Shown here piece by piece: positions 43,298 to 52,435 of a stretch of DNA of 64,000 bases. The position numbers were made by a program, and so were the translations under genes. This stretch comes from Methylocaldum sp035627495 (GTDB lineage Bacteria > Pseudomonadota > Gammaproteobacteria > Methylococcales > Methylococcaceae): contig NZ_DASPLO010000201.1 in assembly GCF_035627495.1 (NCBI RefSeq), positions 1 to 64,000 of the forward strand, written 5' to 3'. Each line of letters starts with the position of its first letter. The first letter of the stretch is position 1. The notes below the pieces were generated by a model. The model searched no databases. It had not been told where the DNA came from and saw nothing but the letters and a program-made list of their open reading frames with translations.

Positions 43298-44047
43298 TTA
43301 GACCTTATAGCCTCGATGAACGGCGACGACGCCGTGGGTCAGGTTGAAGTACTCGCAGCGTTCGAAGCCCGCGCCGAGCATCATTTGCTTGAGCTTTTCC
43401 TGATTGGGATGCATTCGGATGGATTCGGCCAAATACTTGTAGCTTTCGGCGTCATTGGCGATGAACTTGCCGAGCAAGGGCAGGATTCTGAACGAATAAA
43501 GATCGTAGGCCTTTTTGAATAGCTCGCCCTGCGCCTCGGAGAATTCCAGGATTATCGCGCGTCCGCCCGGCTTCAAGACGCGGTGAATCGACTGAAGTGC
43601 GGCTTCCTTGTGGGTCACGTTCCGGAGACCGAAAGCGATACAGACGCAATCGAAGTGATTATCCGGGAACGGTAGCTTTTCGGCGTCGATCTGCGCATAG
43701 CCGACGTTGTCGACCACGCCGTCGTCGATGAGCCGATCGCGGCCCCGCTTCAACATCTCGGCATTGATGTCGGAGAGGATTACACGACCGTTAGGGCCGA
43801 CCCGCTTCTGGAAAAGAAACGTCATGTCTCCGGTGCCGCCCGCAAGATCCAGCACCTTCTCGCCGTATCGCACGTGACTCAGCTGTATGGCGATCCGCTT
43901 CCAAATCCGATGGATGCCCAGCGACATGAGGTCGTTCATGACATCGTATTTGCCCGCCACGGAGTCGAATACGGCCTTGACCATTTTGGCCTTTTCGCCC
44001 GCGGGCACCTCACGGAAGCCGAAGTGGGTGGTCTTTTCGTCTTGCAT
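43298..44047 (-). CDS. ubiE: Ubiquinone/menaquinone C-methyltransferase
   Basis: A 249-residue SAM-dependent methyltransferase with VFDSVAGKYDVMNDLMSLGIHR, motif I VLDLAGGTGDMTFLF, ADAEKLPFPDNHFD-like QIDAEKLPFPDNHFDCV, FGLRNVTHKEAALQSIHRVL in part and the C-terminal RCEYFNLTHGVVAVHRGYKV in part. UbiE methylates the benzoquinone ring in ubiquinone synthesis. It leads the ubiEJB operon. Confidence 0.95.
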   Translation of the reverse strand: MQDEKTTHFGFREVPAGEKAKMVKAVFDSVAGKYDVMNDLMSLGIHRIWKRIAIQLSHVRYGEKVLDLAGGTGDMTFLFQKRVGPNGRVILSDINAEMLKRGRDRLIDDGVVDNVGYAQIDAEKLPFPDNHFDCVCIAFGLRNVTHKEAALQSIHRVLKPGGRAIILEFSEAQGELFKKAYDLYSFRILPLLGKFIANDAESYKYLAESIRMHPNQEKLKQMMLGAGFERCEYFNLTHGVVAVHRGYKV

Positions 44048-44097
44048 CTTGGAACTGAAATAAAGTTAAGGGCTATAGGCCCGGATTTGCGTAGGCC

Positions 44098-44478
44098 TTA
44101 CTGCGATGCCCCGGTAGCTGTAGCTTTTCGTTGACAGCCGGCCTGTTCAAGTCTGCTTAGGTATTCGGCCCAAAGCTGCTGGTAATGCACGCCCAGATTG
44201 TACAGCATCTCCCAGGTGTAGATCCCGGTGTCGTGGCCGTCGCTGAAACTGGGGGCGATGGCATAATTGCCCACCGGCCGAATCGCCGCAATGGTAACGT
44301 CTTCTTTCCCGAGCTGGAGAACCTCCTGACCCGGCCCGTGACCGCGAACCTCGGCGGACGGCGAGTAAACGCGCAAATACTCGCAAGGCAGCTCGAAGCG
44401 GGAACCGTCTTCGAACGCGATCTCGAGAACCCGCGACTTTTGATGAAGCTTGATGTCGATGGGATTCGGAGTGTTCAT
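44098..44478 (-). CDS. DUF971 (gamma-butyrobetaine hydroxylase-like N-terminal) domain protein
   Basis: A 126-residue protein with IKLHQKSRVLEIAFEDG, FELPCEYLRVYSPSAEV, IRPVGNYAIAPSFSDGHDTGIYTW, and MLYNLGVHYQQLWAEYL, the standard DUF971 pattern. The DUF971 fold occurs alone and at the N-terminus of carnitine-pathway hydroxylases. In Proteobacteria it is often encoded between hslU and ubiE, as here. Its biochemical role is not established; a link to iron-sulfur proteins has been suggested for relatives. Confidence 0.9.
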   Translation of the reverse strand: MNTPNPIDIKLHQKSRVLEIAFEDGSRFELPCEYLRVYSPSAEVRGHGPGQEVLQLGKEDVTIAAIRPVGNYAIAPSFSDGHDTGIYTWEMLYNLGVHYQQLWAEYLSRLEQAGCQRKATATGASQ

Positions 44479-44542
44479 TGGGGTTTTCGCTCGGTGCGCA
44501 CAACTTCGCTTGTTGGGTTACGGCCTAACCGCTTGACTCAAC

Positions 44543-45871
44543 TTAAAGGATATAGCGGCTCAAGTCTTCGTCTTTCGCCAGCTCGGCTAAATGCCGGTCC
44601 ACGTACTGGGCATCGATGACTACGGATTTTCCGGCATGATCCGGCGCTTCGTAGGAGACCGTTTCCAGAAGCCGTTCCAGCACGGTGTGCAGCCGTCGAG
44701 CGCCGATATTCTCGGTGCGCTCGTTCACCTCCCAGCTAATCTCGGCGATGCGGGCAATACCGTCCTGAGTGAACTCCAGTTCGACTCCCTCGGTGGTGAG
44801 CAACGCGGCGTACTGCTCGGTCAAGGAACTGGCCGGTTCGGTCAGAATGCGGATGAAGTCCTCCACCGTTAGGGCATTCAATTCCACGCGAATGGGCAAT
44901 CGGCCCTGAAGCTCCGGAATGAGATCCGAGGGTTTCGAAAGATGAAATGCGCCGGAGGCGATGAATAGGATGTGATCGGTTCGGACCATGCCGTATTTCG
45001 TACTCACGGTTGAACCTTCCACCAAAGGCAGCAGGTCGCGCTGCACGCCCTCGCGGGAAACGTCCGGGCCGCCGCCGTACTCGCCACGTTTGCAGATCTT
45101 GTCGATCTCGTCGAGAAATACGATGCCGTTTTGTTCCACCGATTCTACCGCGCGCAGCTTGATGTCCTCCTCGTTGATCATCTTGGCCGATTCTTCCTCG
45201 CGAAGAATTTTGAGGGCGTCTTTGACCCGCAGTTTTCGGGTGCGCGTCCGTCCGGTGTGCAGGTTCTGGAACATGCTTTGGAGCTGACTGCTCATTTCCT
45301 CCATGCCGGGCGGCGCCATGATTTCCACGCCGATCGGCGAGGCGCTGACTTCGATTTCGATTTCCTTCTCGTCCAACTCGCCGTTACGGAGTTTTTGCCG
45401 GAACTTCTGCCGCGTCGCCGATTCCGGAGCGTGCTCTTCGCCGCTCCAGCCGGAGGCGCCCGGTAACAGGGCGTTTAAAACCCGCTCTTCGGCGGATTCT
45501 TCGGCGCCGGTTCGTACCTTCGTCATCTCGGTTTGGCGCGTCATCTTTACCGCGGCATCGACTAGATCGCGAACGATGGATTCCACATCGCGCCCCACGT
45601 AGCCGACTTCGGTGAACTTGGTCGCCTCCACCTTGATGAACGGCGCATTGGCGAGTCGCGCGAGACGACGGGCGATTTCGGTCTTGCCGACGCCCGTCGG
45701 TCCGATCATGAGAATATTCTTGGGCGTGATTTCCTCACGCAGGGCGGGTTCGATCTGCATGCGCCGCCAGCGGTTGCGCAGGGCTATGGCGACGGCGCGC
45801 TTGGCGGCGGCTTGGCCGACGATGTGTTTGTCCAATTCGTGGACGATTTCTCGAGGAGTCATGTGCGTCAT
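44543..45871 (-). CDS. hslU: HslU, ATPase subunit of the HslUV protease
   Basis: A 442-residue AAA+ protein with Walker A GPTGVGKTEIARRLA, the pore region VEATKFTEVGYVGRDVES, an inserted I-domain (150-240), Walker B VFLDEIDKICKR, GDVSREGVQRDLLPLVEG-like DVSREGVQRDLLPLVEG, sensor ENIGARRLHTVLERLLE and the C-terminal DLSRYIL that docks into HslV. HslU unfolds substrates for HslV. Its start overlaps the hslV stop. Confidence 0.95.
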   Translation of the reverse strand: MTHMTPREIVHELDKHIVGQAAAKRAVAIALRNRWRRMQIEPALREEITPKNILMIGPTGVGKTEIARRLARLANAPFIKVEATKFTEVGYVGRDVESIVRDLVDAAVKMTRQTEMTKVRTGAEESAEERVLNALLPGASGWSGEEHAPESATRQKFRQKLRNGELDEKEIEIEVSASPIGVEIMAPPGMEEMSSQLQSMFQNLHTGRTRTRKLRVKDALKILREEESAKMINEEDIKLRAVESVEQNGIVFLDEIDKICKRGEYGGGPDVSREGVQRDLLPLVEGSTVSTKYGMVRTDHILFIASGAFHLSKPSDLIPELQGRLPIRVELNALTVEDFIRILTEPASSLTEQYAALLTTEGVELEFTQDGIARIAEISWEVNERTENIGARRLHTVLERLLETVSYEAPDHAGKSVVIDAQYVDRHLAELAKDEDLSRYIL

Positions 45872-46431
45872 GAGTGTTCGTGCAGTTCCCGTTGCATATC
45901 CAGTTCTTCGATGACCAGATTGCGGTTGGTGTAAATGCAGATGTCGGCGGCGATTTGCAGCGACTTTTCAACGATGTCGAGAGCCCCTAATTCGGTGTTC
46001 TCCAGAAGTGCGCGGGCGGCTGCCTGTGCGAAAGGCCCTCCGGAACCGATGGCGATGAGGCCGTTTTCGGGCTCGATGACGTCGCCGTTGCCGGAAATAA
46101 TCAGCGAAGCTTTCGAATCGGCAATGGCGAGTAAGGCCTCAAGCCGCCGCAGCATCCGGTCGGTGCGCCAGTCTTTTACCAACTCGACCGCGGCCTTGGT
46201 CAGGTTGCCGCGCTGTTTTTCCAATTGACCTTCGAAGCGCTCGAATAGGGTGAACGCATCGGCCGTCGCGCCGGCGAATCCCGCGATCACGCGGCCATGA
46301 TAAAGCCGGCGGACCTTGCGGGCGTTGCCTTTCATGACGGTGTTGCCCAAAGTCACTTGCCCGTCTCCACCGATGACCACTTTGTCGCCGCGGCGGACGG
46401 AAACGATAGTTGTGCCGTGAAACTGTTCCAC
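45868..46431 (-). CDS. hslV: HslV, peptidase subunit of the HslUV protease
   Basis: A 187-residue protein. TTIVSVRRGDKVVIGGDGQV gives the N-terminal nucleophile Thr after a short MEQFHG propeptide that must be removed; IAGFAGATADAFTLFERFE and AIGSGGPFAQAAARAL are family blocks. The start is GTG at 46431. HslV forms the hexameric proteolytic rings paired with HslU. It is divergent from rlmI, 147 bp away. Confidence 0.95.
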   Translation of the reverse strand: MEQFHGTTIVSVRRGDKVVIGGDGQVTLGNTVMKGNARKVRRLYHGRVIAGFAGATADAFTLFERFEGQLEKQRGNLTKAAVELVKDWRTDRMLRRLEALLAIADSKASLIISGNGDVIEPENGLIAIGSGGPFAQAAARALLENTELGALDIVEKSLQIAADICIYTNRNLVIEELDMQRELHEHS

Positions 46432-46577
46432 AAGCTTGCCTGTCTAGCCAAAACGTCGATTGTACACCATCAGGGCGGCGCGGACTGCTGACCGGAATGG
46501 TCCGTCGGTTTTTAGATCCTGCAAAGGATGGAATCGTGCGAGATAATGACCAACTATTTTCATTTTCCGCGACAGTT

Positions 46578-47777
46578 ATGAGCCAGCTACCTTCAATACG
46601 CCTCAAGAAGAACGAAGAACGACGATTGCGCGGAGGCCATTTATGGATTTTCAGCAACGAGGTGGATATTGCGGCGACCCCGCTCAAGGCTTTCGGGGCG
46701 GGTGATTTGGCAGTCGTGGAGAGCTTCCGCGGGCAAGTCCTGGGTATCGCCTACGTTAACCCGGCGTCGCTGATTTGTGCCCGTCTTTTTACTCGGGATT
46801 TGCACGCCGAAATCGACCGGGCCTTCTTTGAGCAACGTCTCAAGCGCGCGCTGCGATTGCGGGAGCGCGTGTTCGATAAACCCTTTTATCGGCTGGTCTA
46901 TGGCGAAAGCGACGGCATGCCGGGAGCGGTGGTGGATCGCTTCGGCGATGTGTTTGTCGTGCAGGCGAATACGGCCGGCATGGAGAAGCTTCAGGAACCT
47001 CTGGTGGCTGCGATCGAGGCTCTATTCAGCCCCAGCGCCGTCGTTTTGAAAAACACGTCGAGCCTCAGGGCTTTGGAAGGACTCGAGACTTACACGAGGA
47101 CCGCCAAAGGTGCTTTGGAGAAACCGGTCGAAATCGAAGAGAACGGCGCCCGGTTTCTGGTGGATCCGGTCGGCGGCCAAAAGACCGGTTGGTTTTTCGA
47201 TCATCGCGAGAGCCGAGCCATGCTGGCGAAGCTCTCACGCGGTCGGCGCGTGCTCGACCTTTTCTCTTACACCGCGGCATGGGGCGTACAAGCTGCGCTG
47301 GCCGGAGCGGAAACGGTCGACTGCGTGGATGGTTCCGAGACGGCTTTGGCCTTGGCGGCGGAGAATGGCCGGCTCAATGGTGTTGCGGAGAAGATGCGGT
47401 TCGTCAAGGACGACGTATTCGAGTTCTTGAAGCGAGCGAGGGAGGAGCGGCAACGCTATGACGTGATCGTGCTCGACCCTCCGGCCCTGATCAAGCGTAA
47501 GAAAGACGTCGGCCAAGGCGTCGAAGCCTATCGGCGGCTGAATCAAGGCGCGATACAGGTATTGGCCCCGGGAGGTATTTTGGTATCGGCTTCATGCTCG
47601 TTTCATTTGCAGCGAGACGTTTTGCACGATCTTTTGCGGACCACGGCGAGGAGTTTGGATCGCCATTTGGTGTTTTTCGGACGTGAAGGGCAAGCGCCCG
47701 ATCATCCCGTACATCCCGCGATTCCCGAAACCGATTATTTGAAAACCTTTTTTTGTTATATCACCGAAGGCCTATGA
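46578..47777 (+). CDS. rlmI: 23S rRNA 5-methylcytosine methyltransferase, RlmI-like
   Basis: A 399-residue protein with an N-terminal PUA domain (IRLKKNEERRLRGGHLWIFSNEV in part), SAM motif VLDLFSYTAAWGVQAAL, FVKDDVFEFLKRA, motif VIVLDPPALIKRKKD and the catalytic-cysteine region VSASCSFHL. Length and layout match RlmI (E. coli about 396), which methylates C1962 of 23S rRNA. The start at 46578 is chosen because MSQLPSIRLKKNE matches the family N-terminus; the frame continues upstream to 46410 without support. Confidence 0.9.
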   Translation: MSQLPSIRLKKNEERRLRGGHLWIFSNEVDIAATPLKAFGAGDLAVVESFRGQVLGIAYVNPASLICARLFTRDLHAEIDRAFFEQRLKRALRLRERVFDKPFYRLVYGESDGMPGAVVDRFGDVFVVQANTAGMEKLQEPLVAAIEALFSPSAVVLKNTSSLRALEGLETYTRTAKGALEKPVEIEENGARFLVDPVGGQKTGWFFDHRESRAMLAKLSRGRRVLDLFSYTAAWGVQAALAGAETVDCVDGSETALALAAENGRLNGVAEKMRFVKDDVFEFLKRAREERQRYDVIVLDPPALIKRKKDVGQGVEAYRRLNQGAIQVLAPGGILVSASCSFHLQRDVLHDLLRTTARSLDRHLVFFGREGQAPDHPVHPAIPETDYLKTFFCYITEGL

Positions 47778-47805
47778 GCGGCGAACCGGTTTCCAGCCAG
47801 GCGTT

Positions 47806-50148
47806 TTAGGGGTTGCTCGCCTGAGGAGATAACTGACTGGTTTGCTCCAGCCAATGACTGAGGAAATTCCGGCCGAACCCGGTGCCGAACAGTCCCCCCA
47901 AGACAAGCGCCGTCAGAAACAGCGCTATCGCGACGGTAACCGGAAGTGCGGCGGCGAACTCGGAGCGCAGTCTTTTCCGCTGGTCCGCATCCGCGGCGCG
48001 CGCCGCGGATGCGGCGGCTTCCAGAACGGTTAGCCGTTGCCGGGTGGTTTGAAGTTCTTTTCCGAGCTTGCTTCTTTCCTCCTCCACGTCGCGGAGCCTG
48101 GTTTGCATCGCCGTCAGGTCGTCCGCGGCCTGGCGGCGCACCATGTCCAACTCGCTACGCAGAGTTAGCATGTCCTCATCGGCGGTATTCGCGCCATGCT
48201 CGATGAATTCGTCCGTCACCGTCTGCAGTTCCGTCACCTGTCGTGCTAAATCCTCCGCCTGCCGCTCGGCGGCTTCTTTATCGCTGATCGCCTGCAGATT
48301 AAGGGCTTTCAGCTGTTCAATTTCCTGTTGCAAGGCGGATAGGGCATTATCGCCCGGACCTTTTTCAACTCCGGTGTTCTTGTGCTTCTCCGCCAATAGG
48401 CGCTCATGATTCTCTCGCAAGGATCTCAGCGCTGTTTCTCTATCGTTCGCTGCTTCGCGAACTCGTTCCAGCTCCGTTTTCAGCGCGTCGATTTCCTCCT
48501 GTGCTTTTTGCAATCGTTCTTCGGCCTGCTGGCGCTTTTCCGAGATGGACGCCACGGATGCAATGATGTCACCGGCCTTGGTCAATTGTTCTTTCAGCGC
48601 ACGCGCTTGAGAAATTGCTTCTGCCGCCGTGTTTTCGGATGCCGTCAAACGTTGAGCGAGATTTCTTTCCCGCAAAACGCCTTCTTGCACTGTCGCTTCG
48701 AGTTCCTGTAATCGGCTCGGCAATGCCGCTGTGTGATCCTCTAAATCCTGGCTCTCCCGCACAGCCGGTTGCATTGATTCCGTCGTGCCTTGATTTTCCT
48801 TCCGCTCAGCGGCGAGCAGAGCGTCCAATGTTGGTGTCTGATCCCTTGGATAAAGTAGACCAAGCGGTTCGCTCTCTTGGTCCTCCGGCATCTCTATGGC
48901 GAGGGTGCCGAAAGAGTTTTGGGTCTCTTCCGGCTCTTCAATCTGACTGGCTTCAACGCCCGTCTCTTCTTCGAGTATTTGCAGCGTGAGATCGGGTTGC
49001 CCCGTCTCCGAATTCGAGTAAGCCGCGGCGACCAATGCGCTGGAGGGCACGGATTTTGGCGCTTCGATGACCAAGTGATCCCGGGGCACGCCACCGATGC
49101 CGCCGGCCAGGACATGAGCCTCAAAGCTGTAGCGCATCAGCAGGAAGGCGGCAGTCTCGCTGAGCAGGCCGTTTTCGCAAACCAGAAGGTACTTGCTTTG
49201 CCGGTTCAGGGTCGGAAGCATCATCCGCAAGGAGAAAAACGGAATATTGAGGCTTCCCGGCAAGTGACCATGCTCGTAAATATCCGGTGATCGGACATCC
49301 AGCCACACCGCATCCTGACTCGCCATCCTTTGGGCGGTCTCCATATCGACATGGGAAATGACAGGATCCTTGAGCTGTTTGAGAAAACTGGCTTTGTCCA
49401 GCCTTAGCAACAAACCGTCGGTCAACATGGTGACCGTCACGTTGCGCGGGTCCCCGGAAATCAAGGAATCCTCGCCAAAGGTGTCACTGGTTTTCAGCGT
49501 GGCGAGCTTGATCTCTTTGCCGAGTCGGGATGGCTTGCGCGTCAGAACGCAGCGTCCTTTTTTGATGATGTAGTAAAAGTCGCCGGGATCACCCTGGTGG
49601 CAGATCACATCGCCCGCTTTGACCTCTATTTCCTCGAGAGTGCGAAGGACTGCCTGCATGTTGGCCGGAGACAGGCGTTGGAAAATCGGCGATTTGAGAA
49701 GCGCCGTCATCCAGTCGCGCGTGGGTTCCTCCGGAATGTCGCTGACTTTATACGCGGCTGTTCCTTGGCGGAGTTCCTCCTGCTGGTTCACGACCTCCGG
49801 TTTGATTCGGACGTACCTGACTGTGTCCTTCGCGACGGCGGAAACTTTGCGTGGAATCTGATGGGCCAGGGCAAATCGGGCGGTATCCGTTCCACCGCTG
49901 ATCGAATCCATTTCGACGCCCCCCGCCTGTAGCGATATCGTACCGCTTAACAGGTACACGAATTCGGTCCTCGTTTCTCCTTGTTGAAAGAGGACCGAAT
50001 CTCTCGGCGCCTGTTCGATTTGGATTTGCGAGCAGAGCTGCTCGAATCGGCTAGTCGAAAGCGTATTGAGCGGAATCAGCCGGCGCAATTCCAGCACATC
50101 AAGGGCACTCAAGGCGGGAGGCATGTTTTTGTTGCTAGAGTATTCCAA
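47806..50148 (-). CDS. Cyclic-nucleotide-binding, rhodanese, coiled-coil membrane protein
   Basis: A 780-residue multidomain protein. Residues 20-120 and 150-260 are two cNMP-binding-like domains (VLFQQGETRTEFVYLLSG; then VICHQGDPGDFYYIIKKGR, SDTFGEDSLISGDPRNVT). Residues 275-360 are a rhodanese domain (VWLDVRSPDIYEHGHLPGSL, active Cys C324 in LLVCENGLLSE). Residues 370-460 are low complexity, 470-735 a long coiled coil, and 742-768 a membrane helix (AIALFLTALVLGGLFGTGF) near the C-terminus, so it is tail-anchored with sensor domains in the cytoplasm. A cNMP-gated sulfur or signalling scaffold is conceivable, but function is unknown. The Arg usual in cNMP phosphate binding is not clearly in place in either domain. 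Confidence 0.88.
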   Translation of the reverse strand: MEYSSNKNMPPALSALDVLELRRLIPLNTLSTSRFEQLCSQIQIEQAPRDSVLFQQGETRTEFVYLLSGTISLQAGGVEMDSISGGTDTARFALAHQIPRKVSAVAKDTVRYVRIKPEVVNQQEELRQGTAAYKVSDIPEEPTRDWMTALLKSPIFQRLSPANMQAVLRTLEEIEVKAGDVICHQGDPGDFYYIIKKGRCVLTRKPSRLGKEIKLATLKTSDTFGEDSLISGDPRNVTVTMLTDGLLLRLDKASFLKQLKDPVISHVDMETAQRMASQDAVWLDVRSPDIYEHGHLPGSLNIPFFSLRMMLPTLNRQSKYLLVCENGLLSETAAFLLMRYSFEAHVLAGGIGGVPRDHLVIEAPKSVPSSALVAAAYSNSETGQPDLTLQILEEETGVEASQIEEPEETQNSFGTLAIEMPEDQESEPLGLLYPRDQTPTLDALLAAERKENQGTTESMQPAVRESQDLEDHTAALPSRLQELEATVQEGVLRERNLAQRLTASENTAAEAISQARALKEQLTKAGDIIASVASISEKRQQAEERLQKAQEEIDALKTELERVREAANDRETALRSLRENHERLLAEKHKNTGVEKGPGDNALSALQQEIEQLKALNLQAISDKEAAERQAEDLARQVTELQTVTDEFIEHGANTADEDMLTLRSELDMVRRQAADDLTAMQTRLRDVEEERSKLGKELQTTRQRLTVLEAAASAARAADADQRKRLRSEFAAALPVTVAIALFLTALVLGGLFGTGFGRNFLSHWLEQTSQLSPQASNP

Positions 50149-50323
50149 TTTATGGTTGGTAGGCAGTGATCGTTTCCGGTGCTCGTGCCGGTGGCGTTGT
50201 CCGGTTTTCCTGCGCTTTCATATAATAGACCATCCCTCCGCAAGCGCTTTGTGATGTCTATCAATTATTAATGGCCCAGGATTAAGGCCATTCCAACCCT
50301 CTTGAAACGACTGAGGTACAACA

Positions 50324-51679
50324 ATGAGCAATAATCGTCGATTGCTTCCGCTTTTTCTGGGCGGTTTGCTGTTTTTCTCGAATGCGGCGTACGCGGCCTG
50401 GCCGACCAGCGTAGACGGTCAGTCTTTGCCGAGCCTCGCGCCCATGCTGAAAAAGACAACGCCGGCTGTGGTGAATATTTCGACGCGGACGCAAATTCAG
50501 GAAGCCGAGCATCCTTTGCTGCGCGACCCATTCTTTCGCTATTTTTTCGACATCCCGAATCAACCCCGTCGCCGCGAAACCTCCAGCTTGGGTTCGGGAG
50601 TAATCGTAGACGCGAAACGCGGATATATCCTCACCAACAATCACGTCATCGACAAAGCCGATGAGATTACCGTGACTCTGAACGACGGCCGTCATCTCAA
50701 TGCGAAATTGATTGGAGCCGATCCGGAATCGGATATCGCCGTCGTCAAGGTGGAGCCGCAGAATTTGAGCGAGCTGCCGATCGCCGATTCCGGGCAATTG
50801 CAAGTGGGCGATTTTGTCGTGGCGATCGGTAATCCGTTTGGACTGGGGCAAACCGTCACTTCCGGCATTATCAGCGCACTCGGCCGTTCCGGGCTCGGCA
50901 TCGAAGGCTACGAGGATTTCATCCAGACCGATGCCTCGATCAACCCCGGCAATTCGGGCGGCGCACTGGTCAATCTGCGTGGCGAGCTGATCGGCATCAA
51001 CACCGCCATCCTGGCGCCGAGCGGCGGCAATGTGGGCATCGGCTTTGCCATTCCGGCCAATATGGCGACCAGTATCATGAACACCTTGGTCGAGCATGGC
51101 GAAATTCGCCGCGGTTTGCTCGGCGTGGCGGTTCAGGATTTGACCCCGGAATTAGCCCAAGCCTTCGGCCTCACCCAAACTCAAGGCGCCGTCATTACCG
51201 GCGTGCAGCCCGATTCTCCGGCCGCCAAGGCCAAACTGGAGCCCGGCGACATCGTGCTGGCGATTAACGACCGTCGCGTGAAGAACAGCATGGACGTCCG
51301 CAATGCCGTCGGTCTGCAGCAGATCGGTGACGAGGTGACGATCGAGGTTCTGCACAAGGGTGAAAACGTAGTCCGCGAAGCGAAGATCGCGGCGCCCAAG
51401 ATTAGTCGGGAGGAAGGCAAAAAGATCCATCCAAAGCTTTCCGGTACTTTGCTTAGCAACACCGAGCCGAACGAGCCGGCGCAAGGCGTGCGCGTGGAAA
51501 AGATCCATACTGCATCCTATGCTTTCCAAGCCGGTCTGCGGCCGGGCGATATTATCGTCATGGCCAATCGCCAGCCGGTGAGCAATCTGAAGGACCTCAA
51601 GGCCGCAGCCGGCGGCAGCGGCGAACTGCTGCTCAATCTGCAGCGGGGGAACGGCTCGTTCTTCTTGTTACTGCGCTGA
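50324..51679 (+). CDS. Periplasmic Do/DegQ-type serine protease
   Basis: A 451-residue HtrA protease with a signal peptide (1-24, ending YAAW), catalytic triad H107 (ILTNNHVIDKADE), D137 (ADPESDIAVVK) and S211 (NPGNSGGALVNL), then two PDZ domains (RGLLGVAVQDLTPELA; GVRVEKIHTASYAFQAGLRPG in part). It degrades or refolds misfolded periplasmic proteins. Choice between DegP and DegQ is not possible by eye; the short Q-linker region favours DegQ-like. It is followed by an intrinsic terminator and transcribed divergently from the cNMP/rhodanese gene, with about 175 bp between starts. Confidence 0.94.
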   Translation: MSNNRRLLPLFLGGLLFFSNAAYAAWPTSVDGQSLPSLAPMLKKTTPAVVNISTRTQIQEAEHPLLRDPFFRYFFDIPNQPRRRETSSLGSGVIVDAKRGYILTNNHVIDKADEITVTLNDGRHLNAKLIGADPESDIAVVKVEPQNLSELPIADSGQLQVGDFVVAIGNPFGLGQTVTSGIISALGRSGLGIEGYEDFIQTDASINPGNSGGALVNLRGELIGINTAILAPSGGNVGIGFAIPANMATSIMNTLVEHGEIRRGLLGVAVQDLTPELAQAFGLTQTQGAVITGVQPDSPAAKAKLEPGDIVLAINDRRVKNSMDVRNAVGLQQIGDEVTIEVLHKGENVVREAKIAAPKISREEGKKIHPKLSGTLLSNTEPNEPAQGVRVEKIHTASYAFQAGLRPGDIIVMANRQPVSNLKDLKAAAGGSGELLLNLQRGNGSFFLLLR

Positions 51680-51697
51680 TAAAGAGCGTCAATCGGC

Positions 51698-51724
51698 TAA
51701 GGGGCTGCATAACAGCCCCTTTTT
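51698..51724 (+). terminator. Intrinsic terminator after the Do protease gene
   Basis: AAGGGGCTG pairs with CAGCCCCTT around a 5-nt loop and is followed by TTTT. It lies about 18 bp after the stop. Confidence 0.8.
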
Positions 51725-51740
51725 GTTGCGAGAGAAATCT

Positions 51741-52382
51741 ATGGGTTTTTGGTGGACCATTTCCCAGCCGAATTACTGGGTGCCCTTGATGATCGTAGCT
51801 CTGCTGCACATGCCGCTTTTCATTCTGCTGGACAGGTTGCAACAGGGTTTGGAGGGGGTGCCGGTGAGCCGCGAAATTGCGGTCCGGATCGGGCCGCCCT
51901 TTATCCATGCATTGCTGGCCCTCGGCTTTATCGCTTTGGTGCATCCTTATCAGTTCGGGCGGGCCGGGGAGGCGGGTTTCGTGCAAAGCCTGCATGCCGG
52001 CGCCAGGCCGGTGTCGGATCTGTTCAACCTGGCTTTCGTGCTGTCGGTCTCTCTGCCCTGGCTGCCCGTGCTCGGCAATTACCGGGGCATAGTGACATCC
52101 CTTCAAATCGCCGTTCTCGGAGCCGTGCTGTTGCACTGGTGGCATCCGGAGTTGTCGATAGATTTTTTTCCGCCTGCTTCAACGCTAGTCGGACTGATCG
52201 CCTTGTCCATCGGGCTGCATCTTTTGGGGCGGGAGCTCGGCGAACGGCTCGGGCGCCGACTGGACGGGGTGTTTGAAACGGAAGGGTGGGCGAATCTCAT
52301 CGAGGCGTCACTCGATTTCCTGCTGCAAGGCGCGGTGCTGCTGCGCTATGGGCTTTATTTGGGCGAGCAGTTGCCGAGTTAG
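51741..52382 (+). CDS. Conserved multi-pass inner-membrane protein
   Basis: A 213-residue hydrophobic protein (MGFWWTISQPNYWVPLMIVALLHM start) with about five helices and Trp-rich loops. No catalytic motif seen; family not recognised. The start ATG at 51741 has GAGAG upstream. It sits directly after the protease terminator, so it must have its own promoter or depend on read-through, and it converges with ilvE across a hairpin that can serve both strands. Confidence 0.7.
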   Translation: MGFWWTISQPNYWVPLMIVALLHMPLFILLDRLQQGLEGVPVSREIAVRIGPPFIHALLALGFIALVHPYQFGRAGEAGFVQSLHAGARPVSDLFNLAFVLSVSLPWLPVLGNYRGIVTSLQIAVLGAVLLHWWHPELSIDFFPPASTLVGLIALSIGLHLLGRELGERLGRRLDGVFETEGWANLIEASLDFLLQGAVLLRYGLYLGEQLPS

Positions 52383-52416
52383 CAAAAACGAGGCAGGGCG
52401 GGATTTCCCCGCCCTG
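52383..52416. terminator. Probable bidirectional terminator between the membrane-protein gene and ilvE
   Basis: CAGGGCGGG (52394-52402) pairs with CCCGCCCTG (52408-52416). On the minus strand it is followed by CCTCGTTTTT, giving a terminator for ilvE; on the plus strand the T-run is poor. Confidence 0.55.
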
Positions 52417-52435
52417 AAATGCGACTGAGGTCCAA

